This document shows, piece after piece, positions 18,000 through 26,966 of a DNA stretch of 64,000 bases; within the stretch, counting starts at the first letter, position 1, and each line of letters begins with the position of its first letter. Both the position numbers and the translations under genes were made by a program. Source of the DNA: Bacteroides nordii WAL 11050 = JCM 12987 (GTDB lineage Bacteria; Bacteroidota; Bacteroidia; Bacteroidales; Bacteroidaceae); assembly GCA_000613465.1 (NCBI GenBank), contig BAJA01000002.1:62001-126000 (forward strand). The letters run 5' to 3'. The notes beneath the pieces are model-generated. The model was given only the letters and a program-made list of their open reading frames with translations. It was not told the origin of the DNA and searched no databases.

Positions 18000-18317
18000 A
18001 TGTACGCAATTGTAGAAATTAACGGTCAGCAGTTCAAAGCAGAAGCTGGCAAAAAACTGTTTGTACACCACATCCAAAATGCAGAAAACGGTGCAACAGT
18101 AGAATTCGACAAGGTTCTTTTGGTAGACAAAGACGGAAACATTACTGTAGGTGTTCCTACTGTAGAAGGTGCAAAAGTTGTTTGCCAGGTTGTTTCAAAT
18201 TTGGTAAAAGGTGATAAAGTACTTGTTTTCCACAAGAAAAGAAGAAAAGGTCACAGAAAACTGAATGGTCATCGCCAACAGTTCACAGAGTTAACAATCA
18301 CAGAAGTAGTAGCTTAA
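18000..18317 (+). CDS. rplU: 50S ribosomal protein L21
   Basis: A 105-residue ribosomal protein that binds 23S rRNA near L20. It starts [18 protein letters not shown] and ends with the RNA-binding region [20 protein letters not shown], both diagnostic of bL21. Length is normal. It is followed by rpmA 21 bases downstream in the conserved rplU-rpmA order, driven by the promoter at 17879-17910. Confidence 0.97.
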   Translation: MYAIVEINGQQFKAEAGKKLFVHHIQNAENGATVEFDKVLLVDKDGNITVGVPTVEGAKVVCQVVSNLVKGDKVLVFHKKRRKGHRKLNGHRQQFTELTITEVVA

Positions 18318-18338
18318 TCAATTTAAAAGTAAGAAGAA

Positions 18339-18608
18339 ATGGCACATAAAAAAGGTGTCGGTAGTTCTAAGAACGGCCGCGAATCACACAGCAAAAGATT
18401 AGGCGTTAAGATATTTGGTGGCGAAGCTTGCAAAGCAGGTAATATCATCATTCGTCAAAGAGGTACTGAATTCCACCCGGGTGAAAACATCGGTATGGGT
18501 AAGGACCACACTCTTTTCGCTTTAGTAGACGGAACTGTTAGCTTCAAAGTAACCAGAGAAGATAGAAGATATGTATCTATCATCCCTGCCGAAAAGACAG
18601 AAGCATAA
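18339..18608 (+). CDS. rpmA: 50S ribosomal protein L27
   Basis: An 89-residue bL27 protein whose N-terminus reaches the peptidyl-transferase centre. It begins [20 protein letters not shown], directly with the mature A-H-K-K end, so no N-terminal extension needs cleaving as it does in Firmicutes. Further family motifs are [20 protein letters not shown] and [14 protein letters not shown]. It is the last gene of the rplU-rpmA operon and is followed by a terminator hairpin. Confidence 0.97.
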   Translation: MAHKKGVGSSKNGRESHSKRLGVKIFGGEACKAGNIIIRQRGTEFHPGENIGMGKDHTLFALVDGTVSFKVTREDRRYVSIIPAEKTEA

Positions 18609-18628
18609 AGTTTACAATTAAGAAATAA

Positions 18629-18670
18629 AGGAGGAGATGCAATTCAGGTAATTGTATCTCCTTTCTTTTT
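18629..18670 (+). terminator. Rho-independent terminator after rpmA
   Basis: AAGGAGATGCAATT-type left arm and AATTGTATCTCCTTT-type right arm form a stem of about 14 base pairs with a CAGG-containing loop. A T-rich run follows at 18661-18670. Confidence 0.8.
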
Positions 18671-18749
18671 TATGCACTCAAAGGGATAGCATCTCTGTAT
18701 TTTTATTAATCTTTGCAGAAAAGCAAAAATAAGCTGCACCTTGGCATAA

Positions 18750-18797
18750 AAAATGAACGAGTTCATTTTATTTTGCTCTCGGTTTGCATTATCTTTG
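18750..18797 (+). promoter_or_regulatory. Perfect palindrome and minus-7 box upstream of serS
   Basis: AAAATGAAC (18750-18758), GA, GTTCATTTT (18761-18769) is a perfect 9-base inverted repeat. TATCTTTG at 18790-18797 is the likely minus-7 box, and a TTTG at 18772-18775 may be the minus-33 element with a short spacer. The palindrome touches the promoter and could be an operator. Confidence 0.55.
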
Positions 18798-18834
18798 TGC
18801 ACTCAAAGATAAATGTTCATAAAAAAGTATCGAT

Positions 18835-20109
18835 ATGCTTACTATTAAACAAATTACAGAAAATACCGACGCGGTAATTCGCGGTTTGGAAAAGAAGCAC
18901 TTTAAAGATGCCGCTGCAACTATTGCCAAGGTGATTGAAGTGAACGACAAGAGACGTAATACACAGAATGAATTAGATAAGAATCTGGCAGAAGTTAACT
19001 CATTGTCGAGAACTATCGGTCAGTTAATGAAAGAAGGAAAAAAAGAAGAAGCAGAGACTGCCCGTATCCGTGTTGCCGAACTGAAAGAAGGCAATAAAGC
19101 ATTAGATACCGCTATGACAGATGCTGCAACAGAACTTCAGAATCTGTTGTATACGATTCCTAATGTGCCCTATGATGAAGTTCCCGAAGGTGTAGGAGCC
19201 GAAGATAATGTAGTGGAAAAAATAGGCGGTATGGAGACTGAGCTTCCCAAAGATGCTCTTCCTCATTGGGAACTGGCAAAAAAATATGACCTCATCGATT
19301 TCGATCTCGGTGTAAAAATCACCGGAGCTGGCTTCCCTGTTTATAAAGGTAAAGGTGCACAACTGCAACGTGCTCTCATCAATTTCTTCCTGGACGAAGC
19401 ACGTAAGTCTGGCTATATGGAAATCATGCCTCCGACAGTAGTAAATGCAGCTTCCGGATATGGAACAGGACAGCTTCCGGATAAAGAAGGTCAGATGTAT
19501 CATTGCGAAGTAGACGATCTTTATCTTATACCAACAGCAGAAGTGCCGGTAACCAACATTTATCGTGATGTCATTTTGGATGAGAAACAGCTCCCTATTA
19601 TGAACTGTGCTTATACACAATGCTTCCGTCGTGAAGCCGGTTCTTACGGTAAAGATGTTCGCGGGCTGAATCGTTTACATGAATTTTCTAAAGTAGAACT
19701 GGTACGCATCGACAAGCCGGAACATTCCAGACAATCGCATCAGGAAATGCTGAATCACGTAGAAGGTCTGTTACAGAAATTAGAACTTCCTTATCGTATT
19801 CTCCGCCTTTGTGGTGGTGACATGAGTTTCACAGCCGCTCTTTGCTTTGACTTCGAAGTATATTCAGAAGCACAAAAGCGCTGGTTGGAGGTTAGCTCCG
19901 TTTCCAACTTCGATACTTACCAGGCAAATCGTTTGAAATGTCGTTATCGCAGTGGAGAAAAGAAAACAGAGCTTTGCCACACCTTGAATGGTTCGGCTCT
20001 GGCATTACCTCGTATCGTCGCTGCATTGCTCGAAAACAACCAGACACCGGAAGGAATCAAAATACCAAAAGCATTGGTTCCATACTGCGGATTTGAAATG
20101 ATCGATTAA
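18835..20109 (+). CDS. serS: Seryl-tRNA synthetase
   Basis: A 424-residue class II aminoacyl-tRNA synthetase that charges tRNA(Ser), and tRNA(Sec) where present, with serine. Residues 1-105 form the long antiparallel coiled-coil arm that grips the tRNA variable loop. The catalytic core has LIPTAEVPVTNIYRD (serine-binding TAEVP), motif 2 CFRREAGSYGKDVRGLNRLHEF and motif 3 TLNGSALALPRIVAALLENN. Length is normal. It is monocistronic, with a promoter at 18790 and a hairpin terminator at 20134. Confidence 0.96.
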   Translation: MLTIKQITENTDAVIRGLEKKHFKDAAATIAKVIEVNDKRRNTQNELDKNLAEVNSLSRTIGQLMKEGKKEEAETARIRVAELKEGNKALDTAMTDAATELQNLLYTIPNVPYDEVPEGVGAEDNVVEKIGGMETELPKDALPHWELAKKYDLIDFDLGVKITGAGFPVYKGKGAQLQRALINFFLDEARKSGYMEIMPPTVVNAASGYGTGQLPDKEGQMYHCEVDDLYLIPTAEVPVTNIYRDVILDEKQLPIMNCAYTQCFRREAGSYGKDVRGLNRLHEFSKVELVRIDKPEHSRQSHQEMLNHVEGLLQKLELPYRILRLCGGDMSFTAALCFDFEVYSEAQKRWLEVSSVSNFDTYQANRLKCRYRSGEKKTELCHTLNGSALALPRIVAALLENNQTPEGIKIPKALVPYCGFEMID

Positions 20110-20133
20110 AAAGAATTAGTATAGATAAAAAGG

Positions 20134-20165
20134 AAGCTGCCCCAAAAAGGCGGCTTTTCTTTTAT
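20134..20165 (+). terminator. Rho-independent terminator after serS
   Basis: AAGCTGCC (20134-20141) pairs with GGCGGCTT (20149-20156), including one G-T pair, around the loop CCAAAAA. A T-rich run follows. Confidence 0.8.
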
Positions 20166-20183
20166 TATTTCCCAAATAAGCTG

Positions 20184-20191
20184 TATCTTTG
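20184..20191 (+). promoter_or_regulatory. Minus-7 box of the nfnAB-like gene
   Basis: TATCTTTG, an exact TAnnTTTG match, lies 55 bases before the start codon at 20247. Confidence 0.6.
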
Positions 20192-20246
20192 CCAAAATAT
20201 CATTCTGATAGCAGTTACGTAGTAATTCCAACAAATTAATTAGATA

Positions 20247-22535
20247 ATGAACAAAATCATTAGCAAAGAACATTTTTCTGAGAAAGTGTTTAAACTGGAG
20301 ATAGAAGCTCCTCTGATAGCAAAATCACGTAAAGCAGGACATTTTGTCATTGTTCGTGTAGGCGAAAAAGGAGAACGTATGCCGTTAACCATCGCAGGCG
20401 CTGACGTAAAGAAAGGTACCATCACGCTGGTTGTACAGGAAGTAGGTCTCTCTTCTACCCGCCTTTGCGAACTGAAAGAAGGTGATTACATTACCGATGT
20501 TGTAGGTCCGCTGGGACAAGCTACACACATCGAGAACTTCGGAACTGTAGTTTGTGCCGGTGGTGGTGTAGGTGTCGCTCCTATGCTTCCTATCGTACAG
20601 GCTTTAAAAGCAGCTGGGAACCGTGTGATTACTGTCCTTGCAGGACGTAGCAAAGAACTCATTATCCTTGAAAAGGAGATGCGCGAAAGCTCAGATGAAG
20701 TTATCATTATGACAGATGACGGTTCTTACGGACGCAAAGGACTCGTGACAGAGGGTGTAGAGGAAGTAATCAAGCGCGAAAAAGTAAACAAATGTTTCGC
20801 TATCGGTCCTGCCATTATGATGAAATTCGTTTGTCTGCTGACCAAAAAATATGAAATCCCGACAGATGTATCATTAAATACCATTATGGTAGATGGTACC
20901 GGTATGTGTGGTGCCTGCCGTATCACCATCGGCGGAAAGACTAAATTCGTATGCGTAGATGGTCCGGAATTTGATGGACACCAGGTAGACTTCGACGAAA
21001 TGCTAAAACGCATGGGCGCTTTCAAAAGCGTAGAACGAGAAGAGATGCACAAACTTGAAACACATTGTGAAGCTACCAAAACAGTAGATGAAAACAGCCG
21101 TAACGCTGTTTGGCGTGAAGAACTACGCAAAAGTATAAAAGCCAAAGAACGCTCTAACATTGAACGTTGCAAAATGAACGAGCTTGATGCCGAATATCGT
21201 TCGCACAGTCGTAAAGAGGAAGTAAATCAGGGACTGACCAAAGAACAAGCTGTCATGGAAGCCAAACGCTGTTTGGATTGTGCTAATCCAGGCTGCATGG
21301 GTGGCTGTCCGGTTGGAATCGATATTCCCCGTTTCATTAAAAACATTGAACGTGGTGAATTCCTGGAAGCAGCCAAAACGCTGAAAGAAACCAGTGCATT
21401 GCCTGCTGTATGTGGTCGTGTGTGTCCTCAGGAGAAACAGTGTGAATCAAAATGTATTCATCTGAAAATGGGTAAAGAAGCAGTTGCCATCGGCCACCTC
21501 GAACGTTTTGCTGCTGACTACGAACGGGAAAGCGGACAAATCTCTGTCCCTGAAATAGCAGAAAAGAATGGCGTCAAAGTAGCTGTAATCGGTTCCGGCC
21601 CTGCGGGCCTTTCTTTTGCAGGTGATATGGCAAAGTACGGATACGACGTTACTGTATTTGAAGCATTGCACGAGATAGGAGGCGTATTGAAATATGGTAT
21701 CCCCGAATTTCGTCTGCCTAATAAAATTGTGGATGTTGAAATTGATAATCTATCCCAAATGGGGGTGACATTTATCAAAGACTGTATTGTTGGTAAAACG
21801 ATCAGTGTAGAACAATTGGAAGAAGAAGGCTTCAAAGGTATCTTCGTGGCTTCCGGTGCAGGATTACCAAACTTCATGAATATCCCCGGAGAGAACTCGA
21901 TCAACATTATGTCATCCAATGAATACCTGACTCGTGTTAATCTAATGGACGCTGCCAGTCCTGATTCTGACACCCCGGTTGCTTTTGGTAAAAATGTGGC
22001 TGTCATTGGTGGTGGCAACACTGCTATGGATTCTGTTCGTACAGCAAAGCGCCTCGGTGCTGAACGCGCCATGATTATCTATCGCCGTTCAGAAGAAGAA
22101 ATGCCTGCCCGTCTGGAAGAAGTTAAGCATGCCAAAGAAGAAGGAGTAGAATTCCTTACCCTGCACAATCCGATTGAATATATAGCCGACGAACAGGGAC
22201 GCGTAAAACAGGTAATCCTACAAAAAATGGAACTCGGAGAACCGGATGCCTCTGGTCGCCGTAGTCCGATAGCCATTCCCGGTGCAACAGAAACAATTGA
22301 TATCGACTTAGCTATTGTCAGTGTTGGGGTATCACCTAATCCGATTGTACCCAGTTCTATCAAAGGGCTGGAAGTAGGTCGCAGAGGTACAATTACTGTA
22401 AATGATAATATGCAATCGTCTATCCCTACGATCTATGCCGGTGGTGATATCGTACGTGGTGGTGCTACAGTGATCCTCGCCATGGGTGATGGGCGCAAAG
22501 CAGCAGCAGCTATGAATGAACAACTGAAAAAATAA
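20247..22535 (+). CDS. Fused NfnA/NfnB-type NAD(P)H:ferredoxin oxidoreductase / glutamate synthase-like flavoprotein
   Basis: A 762-residue cytosolic fusion. Residues 1-285 match the small subunit of electron-bifurcating NfnAB (dihydroorotate dehydrogenase B electron-transfer type): an FAD/NAD-binding part with CAGGGVGVAPMLPI (103-116) and a [2Fe-2S] cysteine cluster around DGTGMCGACRITIGG (216-230) and C236. Residues 290-762 match the large subunit (GltD-like): an N-terminal [4Fe-4S] region CLDCANPGCMGGCP (342-355), CGRVCPQEKQCESKC (389-403), an FAD motif VAVIGSGPAGLS near 444 and an NADPH motif VAVIGGGNTAMDS near 585. The function is probably transfer of electrons between NAD(H), NADP(H) and ferredoxin. 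Automated annotation often calls it a bifunctional dihydroorotate dehydrogenase/glutamate synthase. Confidence 0.85.
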   Translation: MNKIISKEHFSEKVFKLEIEAPLIAKSRKAGHFVIVRVGEKGERMPLTIAGADVKKGTITLVVQEVGLSSTRLCELKEGDYITDVVGPLGQATHIENFGTVVCAGGGVGVAPMLPIVQALKAAGNRVITVLAGRSKELIILEKEMRESSDEVIIMTDDGSYGRKGLVTEGVEEVIKREKVNKCFAIGPAIMMKFVCLLTKKYEIPTDVSLNTIMVDGTGMCGACRITIGGKTKFVCVDGPEFDGHQVDFDEMLKRMGAFKSVEREEMHKLETHCEATKTVDENSRNAVWREELRKSIKAKERSNIERCKMNELDAEYRSHSRKEEVNQGLTKEQAVMEAKRCLDCANPGCMGGCPVGIDIPRFIKNIERGEFLEAAKTLKETSALPAVCGRVCPQEKQCESKCIHLKMGKEAVAIGHLERFAADYERESGQISVPEIAEKNGVKVAVIGSGPAGLSFAGDMAKYGYDVTVFEALHEIGGVLKYGIPEFRLPNKIVDVEIDNLSQMGVTFIKDCIVGKTISVEQLEEEGFKGIFVASGAGLPNFMNIPGENSINIMSSNEYLTRVNLMDAASPDSDTPVAFGKNVAVIGGGNTAMDSVRTAKRLGAERAMIIYRRSEEEMPARLEEVKHAKEEGVEFLTLHNPIEYIADEQGRVKQVILQKMELGEPDASGRRSPIAIPGATETIDIDLAIVSVGVSPNPIVPSSIKGLEVGRRGTITVNDNMQSSIPTIYAGGDIVRGGATVILAMGDGRKAAAAMNEQLKK

Positions 22536-22554
22536 AATCAGATCGAATAAGAAC

Positions 22555-22594
22555 AAAGAAACGCCGCTTACACAATAGCAAGCGGCGTTTCTTT
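22555..22594 (+). terminator. Bidirectional terminator between nfnAB-like gene and panD
   Basis: AAAGAAACGCCGCTT (22555-22569) and AAGCGGCGTTTCTTT (22580-22594) form a perfect 15-base-pair stem with a 10-base loop. T-rich ends occur on both strands, so it can serve both convergent transcription units. Confidence 0.85.
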
Positions 22595-22620
22595 ATATAT
22601 ATCAAGAGTTATACTCTCTT

Positions 22621-22974
22621 TTATTTCACTACACTATTCGTTACCGGATCCGGAAAAATCACTGTCGGTTTAAACGATTTAGCTTCTTCAAAATCCATTA
22701 ATGCATACGACATGATAATCACAATATCATCCGGTTGCACTTTCCGCGCTGCAGCACCGTTCAGGCAAATTTTACCCGAACCACGTTCACCTTTGATAAT
22801 GTAGGTTTCAAAACGCTCACCGTTATTATTGTCAGCGATATACACCTTCTCACCAGCAATCATGTTAGCCGCATCCAACAAGTCTTCATCAATCGTAATG
22901 CTACCCATGTAATTCAGATTTGCTTCTGTGACACGTGCACAATGAATCTTCGACTTTAGCACTTCAATCATCAT
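22621..22974 (-). CDS. panD: Aspartate 1-decarboxylase
   Basis: A 117-residue pyruvoyl-dependent enzyme that converts L-aspartate to beta-alanine for pantothenate and coenzyme A synthesis. The self-cleavage site is Gly24-Ser25 in NYMGSITID; Ser25 becomes the pyruvoyl group. The [14 protein letters not shown] region upstream and the [19 protein letters not shown] region near residues 72-90 are also family hallmarks. Length is normal. It lies 22 bases downstream of panC on the same strand, forming a panC-panD operon, and it ends at the shared terminator. Confidence 0.95.
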   Translation of the reverse strand: MMIEVLKSKIHCARVTEANLNYMGSITIDEDLLDAANMIAGEKVYIADNNNGERFETYIIKGERGSGKICLNGAAARKVQPDDIVIIMSYALMDFEEAKSFKPTVIFPDPVTNSVVK

Positions 22975-22996
22975 AGGGATTTGGTCTTTTTTAGGT

Positions 22997-23845
22997 TTAA
23001 ACTTCTTTGTATTTAATATTATCGATCAGCCTCACTTCTCCGCAAAAAACAGTTATACAACCTACTACATACGAAGTATCATTCCAATCTCCAACTTTCT
23101 GCAAAGTGTTTCCATCTACTATTTCAAAATACTCCAGGCGAAGTCCCGGTGCAGCAGCAATAGCATCTTCCACCATCTTTTGCGTCTCACTCACCGAATG
23201 AGTGGTTGCAAAGGTACGACTTTTAAATAAAGTCCGAGAAATATTTAAAGCATTTTCACGTTCCTCTGCCGATAAACGGGCATTACGGCTACTTAATGCC
23301 AGCCCATCTTCTTCACGAACGATGGGGCAACCTACTATTTCAAGATCGAACTTCATTTGACGTACCATTTCACGAATGATAGCCAATTGCTGAAAATCCT
23401 TTTCACCAAAATAAGCACAATGCGGCTTCACAATATCAAACAGCTTACTCACAATCTGACACACACCATTGAAGTGTCCCGGACGAAAAGCCCCTTCCAT
23501 CACTGTATCCAATGGCGCATAACTAAACCGGCGTGTATCCGGTTCCGGATATATTTCTTCTACCGAAGGAGCAAATACGAAAGTTACTCCACAAGACTCT
23601 AATAATTTACAATCAGCATCCAGTGTACGTGGATATTTCACTAAATCATTCTTATCATTAAACTGAGTTGGGTTTACAAAAACACTCACTACCGTTACAT
23701 CATTCTCATTTACACTACGCTTCACAAGTGATGCGTGCCCCGCATGCAAAGCACCCATAGTAGGTACCAGACCCACTTTTTTCCCTTGGGCTTTCAGTTC
23801 CGACAATTCAGTCTGTAAGTCCTTGATCGTATGTATTATTTTCAT
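22997..23845 (-). CDS. panC: Pantothenate synthetase
   Basis: A 282-residue cytosolic ligase that joins pantoate and beta-alanine using ATP, making pantothenate. Motifs are [18 protein letters not shown] (27-44; HxGH-type adenylate loop), the ATP/substrate stretch [29 protein letters not shown] and the KMSKS-like region [13 protein letters not shown]. It heads the panC-panD operon, so both steps that build pantothenate from beta-alanine are encoded here. The 5' flank (23846-23930) is AT-rich, with no clear minus-7 match. Confidence 0.95.
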   Translation of the reverse strand: MKIIHTIKDLQTELSELKAQGKKVGLVPTMGALHAGHASLVKRSVNENDVTVVSVFVNPTQFNDKNDLVKYPRTLDADCKLLESCGVTFVFAPSVEEIYPEPDTRRFSYAPLDTVMEGAFRPGHFNGVCQIVSKLFDIVKPHCAYFGEKDFQQLAIIREMVRQMKFDLEIVGCPIVREEDGLALSSRNARLSAEERENALNISRTLFKSRTFATTHSVSETQKMVEDAIAAAPGLRLEYFEIVDGNTLQKVGDWNDTSYVVGCITVFCGEVRLIDNIKYKEV

Positions 23846-24055
23846 TTTAATTGGTTTATTATTCTATCTTGTTTAAAAAACTGTGCAAAATAAACCATTA
23901 TTTACCATATAAAGAAGAAATATCGCAAATTAATGCAAAAGGAAGAGAAGCAACCGGAACGGGCAAGCGACAAACAACGACTGATAATCAACAACTTAAC
24001 AATTCATAAGGAATTATACCGCGCAATAGCTTGCTTTAATGCCCTTTTTTTTTTA

Positions 24056-24063
24056 TATCTTTG
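24056..24063 (+). promoter_or_regulatory. Minus-7 box that fixes the start of the GT5 gene
   Basis: TATCTTTG follows a T-run at 24043-24054 and lies 28 bases before ATG 24092. Because it falls within the longer open frame beginning at 23933, it argues for the later start. Confidence 0.65.
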
Positions 24064-24091
24064 CAGAATATTTACGAGAAGGATTGTTATT

Positions 24092-24916
24092 ATGACAAAG
24101 GCGAATAAGGTTTTATTTATTACACAAGAGATTACTCCTTACGTTTCAGAATCTGAAATGGCTAATATAGGTAGAAACCTGCCTCAGGCTATTCAGGAAA
24201 AAGGCAGAGAGATCAGAACATTTATGCCCAAATGGGGAAATATCAACGAACGTAGAAATCAACTGCATGAAGTGATACGTCTTTCCGGTATGAATCTGAT
24301 CATTGATGATACCGACCATCCATTGATTATTAAAGTTGCTTCCATACAATCGGCACGTATGCAGGTGTACTTCATTGATAATGATGATTATTTCCAGAAT
24401 AGAATGCAAACGGCTGATGAGAATGGAGTAGAATACGATGATAACGACAGTCGAGCCATCTTTTATGCCAGAGGCGTATTAGAAACTGTAAAAAAACTAC
24501 GCTGGACTCCGGATGTTATTCATTGTCATGGTTGGATGACTGCATTGGCTCCATTGTATATCAAGAAAGCATATAAAGACGAACCGTCCTTCCGGGATGC
24601 CAAAGTAATATTCTCTGTATACGAGGATGATTTCAAAAACACTCTTAGCAATGACTTTGCAACCAAACTCATGTTGAAGGGCATTAATAAGAAAGATGTA
24701 GCTACACTAAAAGAACCTGCAGACTACGCTGCATTGTGTAAACTCGCAGTTGATTATTCCGACGGAGTGATACAAAACAGTGAACATATCAACGAAGACA
24801 TCATGGATTATGCCCGTCAATCCGGAAAATTGGTACTCGATTATCAGACTCCGGACGTTTACGCAAGTGCTTGCAACGAGTTTTACGACAAGGTGTGGGA
24901 AGCTGAACAAAAATAA
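24092..24916 (+). CDS. Glycogen/starch synthase N-terminal domain protein (GT5), half-length
   Basis: A 274-residue protein matching the N-terminal Rossmann half of GT5 glycogen synthases: VLFITQEITPYVSESEMANI near the start, where GT5 enzymes have the ADP-glucose loop, then GREIRTFMPKWG and PDVIHCHGWMTALAPLYIKK. The C-terminal half, including the E-x7-E motif that completes the GT-B active site, is absent. The start is set at 24092 by the promoter at 24056-24063. The usual KxGGL ADP-glucose motif near residue 15 is replaced by SESEMANI, so it may not catalyse transfer alone. It lies upstream of a minus-strand glucan operon and may assist it. Confidence 0.7.
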   Translation: MTKANKVLFITQEITPYVSESEMANIGRNLPQAIQEKGREIRTFMPKWGNINERRNQLHEVIRLSGMNLIIDDTDHPLIIKVASIQSARMQVYFIDNDDYFQNRMQTADENGVEYDDNDSRAIFYARGVLETVKKLRWTPDVIHCHGWMTALAPLYIKKAYKDEPSFRDAKVIFSVYEDDFKNTLSNDFATKLMLKGINKKDVATLKEPADYAALCKLAVDYSDGVIQNSEHINEDIMDYARQSGKLVLDYQTPDVYASACNEFYDKVWEAEQK

Positions 24917-24940
24917 AATTAGAATCAAGATACGACGATC

Positions 24941-26530
24941 ATGAAAGTAAAATATCTATGGGTAGCCCTATTATCTCTCACCTTTTGGGGATGTGACGAT
25001 AATACCGGTACATTGGGATTAGGAATGTTTCCGGGTGGTGACCAGACTATTAACGGAAAACTGGCAACATTTGAAGTAGCAACCGAGTCTAAGCTTGCCG
25101 AACAGGTTTTCGCTAAAACAAGTACTGGTTATTTAGGGAAATTTACAGATCAGGAATTTGGTTATTACGAAGCCGGATTTCTAACACAGCTACATTGTAC
25201 TGACAACTTCAGTTTCCCGGCAGTATACAACCCGGAAAACCCGGATGATCCGGATGCAATCATGGTCGAAGACAAAACTTATCGTACGGAATTAACGTTA
25301 GCTTACAGGACTTATTTTGGTGATTCACTGACAGCTTCCCGTCTGAGCGTTTATAGATTAGACAAGAACTTAGCTGCAGACAAAGAGGCTGCATACTATA
25401 CCGACATTAACCCGGAAGATTTTTATCCTAAAAATGATGCTAATTTTTTATTGGGACGAAAGGCGTATACAGCTGTAGATAGATCTGTAAAAGATTCTAT
25501 TAGAAATCTAAGTGGATATATTCCTTCTGTAACCGTTACTTTACCTTATGAATTAGGACAAGAAATTTATAAAGCAAGTAGAGAAGCAGAAAAAGGGGGC
25601 AAAAATTTCGCAAATATATTCAGAGACCTGTTCAAAGGTATCTATGTTAAAAACGATTACGGAGACGGTACTATTCTTTATATTGACCAGATAGAAATGC
25701 ATGTCATATTCCAATGTTATATGAAAGAAGAAGATAGTGGTAAAAACATGAAGAAGTACAATAGTGAAGAAGACTCCACCTATTATAGTTACCGAACATT
25801 TGCTGCAACTAAAGAAATCATTCAAGCCAATTCTTTCAGAAGTGATGAAGATAAGATCAAGGATAAAGTAAAAGAGACAGGTTGTACATATCTTAAAACT
25901 CCAGCGGGTATTTACACCCAGGCTACATTACCGTTACTAAACAACAATAACGATAGCCAAAAGGGTATTCTGGATTCATTGCGTAATGATACACTAAATG
26001 TAGTTAGATTAACTTTTACTAATTACAATCAAACCAATGATAAGAATAAGTTCAGCATGGGTGCTCCCAGTTATGTTTTATTGGTGCGTGAAAAAGAAAA
26101 GGATGATTTCTTTAAAAAGAATAAAGTCAATGATGACATTACAACCTATATTGCTCAACATAATGCCATTAATACGAATCAATATGTTTTCCCCAATATA
26201 GCAAGATTGATTAATACATGTCGTGCAGAAAGAGATGCAGCAGTCATAGCACTTGCAAACGATGGAAAGATAGAGGGTATTTTGGACGTTGATACAGGAA
26301 CACCTGTTACCACTATCGAAGCATGGGAGAAAGCTACACAATGGAATAAAGTAGCTCTCGTTCCGGTAACTATCACAAGAGATCAAAATACCAGTACCGC
26401 GTTGGGTAGCATTATCAGTGTACTCAATGATTTACAACCTGGATACACCAAACTGAAAGGTGGATCAGAAGGAGATCGCTTATCAATGGAAGTTATTTAT
26501 ACTTCCTTCGACGATAAAGATAAAAAATAA
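24941..26530 (+). CDS. DUF4270 family lipoprotein
   Basis: A 529-residue predicted lipoprotein. The signal peptide has lipobox-like TFWGC, giving modified Cys18, followed by DDNTGTLGLG. The rest matches the Bacteroidetes DUF4270 family: VEDKTYRTELTLAYRTYFGDS, the region around YNPENPDDPDA and a beta-rich C-terminal part. The function is unknown; the outer-membrane or surface location is inferred from the lipoprotein signal. It starts 24 bases after the GT5 gene, which suggests co-transcription, and ends in the terminator at 26557. Confidence 0.75.
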   Translation: MKVKYLWVALLSLTFWGCDDNTGTLGLGMFPGGDQTINGKLATFEVATESKLAEQVFAKTSTGYLGKFTDQEFGYYEAGFLTQLHCTDNFSFPAVYNPENPDDPDAIMVEDKTYRTELTLAYRTYFGDSLTASRLSVYRLDKNLAADKEAAYYTDINPEDFYPKNDANFLLGRKAYTAVDRSVKDSIRNLSGYIPSVTVTLPYELGQEIYKASREAEKGGKNFANIFRDLFKGIYVKNDYGDGTILYIDQIEMHVIFQCYMKEEDSGKNMKKYNSEEDSTYYSYRTFAATKEIIQANSFRSDEDKIKDKVKETGCTYLKTPAGIYTQATLPLLNNNNDSQKGILDSLRNDTLNVVRLTFTNYNQTNDKNKFSMGAPSYVLLVREKEKDDFFKKNKVNDDITTYIAQHNAINTNQYVFPNIARLINTCRAERDAAVIALANDGKIEGILDVDTGTPVTTIEAWEKATQWNKVALVPVTITRDQNTSTALGSIISVLNDLQPGYTKLKGGSEGDRLSMEVIYTSFDDKDKK

Positions 26531-26556
26531 CAGAGATAACATACCATTAATGTAAG

Positions 26557-26590
26557 AGGTGTCCGGATAAATTCCGAGACACCTTTTTTA
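26557..26590 (+). terminator. Rho-independent terminator after the DUF4270 gene
   Basis: AGGTGTC (26557-26563) pairs with GACACCT (26578-26584), with an internal CGG/CCG able to extend pairing. A T-run follows. Confidence 0.75.
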
Positions 26591-26895
26591 TTTTGTATTT
26601 TGGTTCATCTGCCAAATACATAACTCGTTAATATTGTTAATGCGTTTTTTAATATTTCAGATTTACTTTGCAAGAAGGTACACTCTTGACCAAGTTTAAA
26701 CAGAAAGTTTATACTTACTATAAATCAGTCTATTACATAAAAACAAGCCATTCATATTCTACCTTACCTACCTTCTTGAATAAATGGTATAATTACTTTT
26801 TCGACAACTACACATTTGTCGGATAAACCTTTATTTTTATGCAGTTCAAGAGTTCACAACTACTAAAAAGCATATTCTTCCCTCCACAAAGCTCT
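26591..26895. other. Gene-free AT-rich spacer
   Basis: About 300 bases between two convergent terminators. I see no gene, RNA or repeat in it. Confidence 0.6.
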
Positions 26896-26939
26896 ATAAA
26901 AAATTGCCTCTCAGAGCTGTTTACAACTTTGAGAGGCAA
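26896..26939 (-). terminator. Rho-independent terminator of the glucan operon
   Basis: On the minus strand, TTGCCTCTCA (26930-26939) and TGAGAGGCAA (26904-26913) form a 10-base-pair stem. It is followed by the T-run complementary to 26896-26903. Confidence 0.8.
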
Positions 26940-26966
26940 ATAAGAAAATATTCCAATTCTAAATGA

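Noticed and set aside
21518..22072. A 184-codon open frame on the minus strand opposite the NfnAB-like gene
   Set aside because: It lies fully antisense to a clear gene and its protein has no recognisable motif, so it is a shadow of codon bias.
23933..24091. Longer N-terminus for the half-length GT5 protein
   Set aside because: The extension is unlike the family and contains the promoter box at 24056-24063.
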